Source of the DNA: an uncultured Coriobacteriia bacterium
Lineage (GTDB): Bacteria > Actinomycetota > Coriobacteriia > Coriobacteriales > QAMH01
Direction: 5' to 3'
Assembly: GCA_949879855.1 (NCBI GenBank)
Contig: CATLBX010000004.1
Location: forward strand, 1 to 35,676
DNA length: 35,676 bases
The first letter of the stretch is position 1. Each line of letters starts with the position of its first letter. This document shows positions 33,678 through 35,676 of the stretch, piece after piece. The notes beneath the pieces were generated by a model. The model was not told the DNA's origin. It ran no database searches and saw nothing but the letters and a program-made list of their open reading frames with translations. The translations under genes and the position numbers were made by a program.

Positions 33678-35093
33678 CTAGTCGTTGTAGAACGTCTGCA
33701 CGTGGTCGATCTCCTGAACGACCTCTTCTTGCACCGTCTGCTCGCGCTCGTCCATGGAAACGTAGGAGCGCGTGTTGTTGATTGCCTTGTACGCGGGGCG
33801 AATGATGCGCTTGCCCTCGACGATCTCCTCGAAGCGATGCGCCGCCCAGCCAGCCATGCGGGCCGTGGCGAACAACGGCGTGTAGAGCTCTTCGGGGATG
33901 CCGAGCATCATGTACACGAGCCCGGAGTACATGTCGATGTTGGCGCAGATCGCCTTGCGAGAGCCACGAGCCTCCTGGAAGAGCTCGGGCGTGAGCCGCT
34001 CGATGGTCTCCACGAGCTCGAACTCCTGCTCGTACTGCGTGCCATGGGCGAGCTCGCGCGCGTACTTCTTGCAGATGGTCGCACGCGGATCGCTGAGCGT
34101 GTAGACGGCATGGCCCATGCCGTAGATGAGGCCGCTGTTGTCGAAGGCCTCCTTCTTGAGGACGCGGCGCAGGTAGTCGGCCACCTGCCCCTCATCGCTC
34201 GGGTCGCTCACCTGCTCCATGAGGTCGCGGCGCTGCTCGACCACCTTGATGTTGGCGCCGCCGTGCCGCGGCCCCTTGAGCGAGCATATGCCACCGGCAT
34301 AGGCCGAGTACGCATCGGTACCGCTCGAGGTGAGGACGCGCGTGGTGAAGGTCGAGTTGTTGCCTCCGCCGTGCTCGGCGTGGAGCATGAGCATGATGTC
34401 GAGCATGCGGGCTTCCTCGGCCGTGTACTGCATGTCGTGACGCAGCATGTAGAGGAAGGTCTCGGCAGTCGAGAGACCCGGCTTGGGCGGGTTTATGTAC
34501 ATGGGGCTGCCGGCAACGGTGCGCTGGCGGCTGGCCAGATAGGACAGGGCGGCGATACGCGGCAGGCGGCTCAGGAGCTGGACGGCGACCTCGATTTCAT
34601 GGCGCTTGTTGATGGCGTCGATCTCGTCGGCACCGTCGGCGGCGTAGAGCATGAGCACGCTGCGGGCCATCATGTTCATGACGTTTTCGGACGGGTAGTT
34701 CATGATGAGGTTGTTGACGAAGCCGTTCGGCAGGTCGCGAAAGCCGTCGATGGCGGCGTTGAAGCGCTCGAGTTCGGCGCGCTTGGGCAGGTCACCGGCA
34801 ATCAGGAGGTAGGCAAGTTCCTCGTAGCCGGCACGGCCCTCCGCGGCGGCGGCGTCGACGAGGTCCTCGATGTCGTAGCCGCGCAACGTAAGCCGGCCTT
34901 CGTCGGGCACGCGCACTCCCTCATCCGTAAGGTAGCCGTGCACGTTGGATATCGAGGTGATGCCGGCGACGACACCCGTGCCATCGGCATTGCGCAGACC
35001 GCGTTTGACGTTGAAGTGGCTGTAATAGCTCTGGTCGTAACCGCTATATGCACCAAAGTGCTGAAAGACCTCGGATTCCTTTGGATCTGACAC
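33678..35093 (-). CDS. gltA: Citrate synthase (citrate/2-methylcitrate family)
   Basis: A 471-residue enzyme that condenses oxaloacetate with acetyl-CoA. The catalytic residues fall in recognisable motifs: LHAEHGGGNNSTFTTRV, KGPRHGGAN, GMGHAVYTLSDPRA (the active-site histidine) and DMYSGLVYMMLGIP (the active-site aspartate), with an arginine in the C-terminal ATARMAGWAAHRFEEI. It is long for type II citrate synthase because of an N-terminal part. I chose the GTG at 35093 (product begins with SDPKESEVFQHF); no in-frame ATG exists upstream, and a TTG at 35144 would sit almost on the predicted transcription start. Methylcitrate synthase activity cannot be excluded. The gene probably gives glutamate precursors in an anaerobe with an incomplete citric acid cycle. 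Confidence 0.9.
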   Translation of the reverse strand: MSDPKESEVFQHFGAYSGYDQSYYSHFNVKRGLRNADGTGVVAGITSISNVHGYLTDEGVRVPDEGRLTLRGYDIEDLVDAAAAEGRAGYEELAYLLIAGDLPKRAELERFNAAIDGFRDLPNGFVNNLIMNYPSENVMNMMARSVLMLYAADGADEIDAINKRHEIEVAVQLLSRLPRIAALSYLASRQRTVAGSPMYINPPKPGLSTAETFLYMLRHDMQYTAEEARMLDIMLMLHAEHGGGNNSTFTTRVLTSSGTDAYSAYAGGICSLKGPRHGGANIKVVEQRRDLMEQVSDPSDEGQVADYLRRVLKKEAFDNSGLIYGMGHAVYTLSDPRATICKKYARELAHGTQYEQEFELVETIERLTPELFQEARGSRKAICANIDMYSGLVYMMLGIPEELYTPLFATARMAGWAAHRFEEIVEGKRIIRPAYKAINNTRSYVSMDEREQTVQEEVVQEIDHVQTFYND

Positions 35094-35155
35094 GTGCTGC
35101 TCTTTCGCTTGGCATGCGCATGGGTGTTGCGCAGGGGTTTGCAATGTAAGCGGCT

Positions 35156-35161
35156 ATTATA
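35156..35161 (-). promoter_or_regulatory. -10 element of the citrate synthase promoter
   Basis: TATAAT on the minus strand, 62 bases upstream of the chosen GTG. Transcription would start near 35149, leaving a 5' untranslated region of about 55 bases. The -35 region is weak. Confidence 0.5.
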
Positions 35162-35400
35162 CTCCAGCATGATGCAGTGCCCGGTAACGGGAACGTGACA
35201 GGTGGGCGAATCCGACAGGCGATTGAGGGCTTGCCCTCGCACCCGACCTGCACCTCGCGCGCTGCCGCTGCGGAACTCGCGCGCATAAATCGCGCGCTCA
35301 GACAGTCCTCGCAAAACCGCATCGCGCTCGTCGCATGTCTGCTCGAGATGCCCACAATCGCCTGTTGTATTCGCCGGTTTGAATTTGGAGGGCTCTCGTT
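35162..35400. other. Intergenic region between recR and citrate synthase
   Basis: About 240 bases with no supported gene. Open frames here have no ribosome-binding site and no homology I recognise. I looked for a signal recognition particle RNA, often found near recR or dnaX, and did not see its conserved loop. No clear terminator follows recR. Confidence 0.5.
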
Positions 35401-35676
35401 CTACAGCTCCCGGCGGGATTCGATGGCACGCCCGAGCGTGACCTCGTCCGCGTACTCGAGTTCGCCACCCACGGGAAGGCCGCTGGCCAGACGCGTCACA
35501 CGAATGCCAAGCGGTTTGATGATGCGGGCCAGGTAGCTGGCCGTGGTCTCGCCCTCCACATCAGGGTTCGTGGCGACGAGAACTTCCTCGACGGGCTCGG
35601 ACCCCAGACGCGCCATGAGGTCGGAGATGTGCAGGTCCTCGGGCATCGACCCTTCCATGGGATTGATGACGCCCCC
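35401..35676 (-). CDS. recR: Recombination protein RecR, C-terminal part (gene runs off the right edge)
   Basis: The last 91 residues of RecR, beginning in [20 protein letters not shown]. This is the conserved end of the Toprim domain: the segment just before it in RecR reads GG-x-I-x-P-x-x-G, and [20 protein letters not shown] carries the Toprim E-T-N-x-D-x-E-G-E-T-T pattern. [21 protein letters not shown] is the typical C-terminal RecR motif. RecR works with RecF or RecO to load RecA at gaps. The zinc finger and helix-hairpin-helix parts lie outside the window. Confidence 0.95.
   Translation of the reverse strand, partial: GGVINPMEGSMPEDLHISDLMARLGSEPVEEVLVATNPDVEGETTASYLARIIKPLGIRVTRLASGLPVGGELEYADEVTLGRAIESRREL

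Noticed and set aside
35162-35400. Signal recognition particle RNA near recR
   Set aside because: The conserved GGAAG/GCAGCC loop region of bacterial SRP RNA is absent on both strands.

Overview
The window looks like a chromosomal segment of a high-GC Gram-positive anaerobe, most likely a member of the Coriobacteriia (Eggerthella/Collinsella/Slackia relatives). This is inferred from the actinobacterial style of ClpC, RF2, LysS and SecA, a BTAD-type regulator with an ATPase domain, a split transketolase, and large secreted proteins with MBG-like, InlB-like and DUF5648-like modules. Almost every gene is on the minus strand. No database search was possible, so family names rest on motifs and domain patterns read by eye.

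Region by region. 1-3983: housekeeping block, read right to left as tRNA-Pro(CGG), tatA, greA, lysS, a glutaredoxin-like gene and clpC (cut by the left edge). 4050-7809: a secreted papain-like protease with a C-terminal DUF5648-like module, and a zinc-ribbon/YARHG membrane protein; a 30-bp relic of the DUF5648 coding sequence lies between them. 7866-14013: an accessory islet with a VapBC pair, a frameshifted small gene, a 5'-truncated and 3'-frameshifted adhesin whose last module is nearly the same as that of the protease, a HepT/MntA toxin-antitoxin pair whose antitoxin carries an extra ribbon-helix-helix-like N-terminus, a stand-alone LytTR regulator diverging from a small XRE regulator, and three copies of a dispersed palindromic repeat. 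14016-17077: three NlpC/P60 peptidoglycan hydrolases in tandem.

17259-19784: a cytoplasmic protein with two peptidoglycan-binding modules, a polyprenyl synthetase, a conserved-looking unknown and tRNA-Leu(TAA). 19819-28572: the cell-division and export block, transcribed secA, prfB, tktN, tktC, ftsE, ftsX, mazG, ftsB/divIC-like. 28719-32998: a BTAD-type ATPase regulator, a small membrane protein, an ATPase-like protein with no visible Walker A and a divergently transcribed protein with two RHH-like segments. This is the best candidate for an undescribed system, with unusual palindromes in its control regions. 33002-35676: a HEAT-like protein, citrate synthase and the end of recR.

How the genes work together: ftsE/ftsX/ftsB-like, the NlpC/P60 hydrolases, the polyprenyl synthetase and the peptidoglycan-binding protein all bear on envelope growth and division, while SecA and TatA export proteins. 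FtsEX is known in other bacteria to activate CwlO/RipC-type NlpC/P60 enzymes with N-terminal coiled coils, and two of the hydrolases here have that architecture, so a functional link is plausible.
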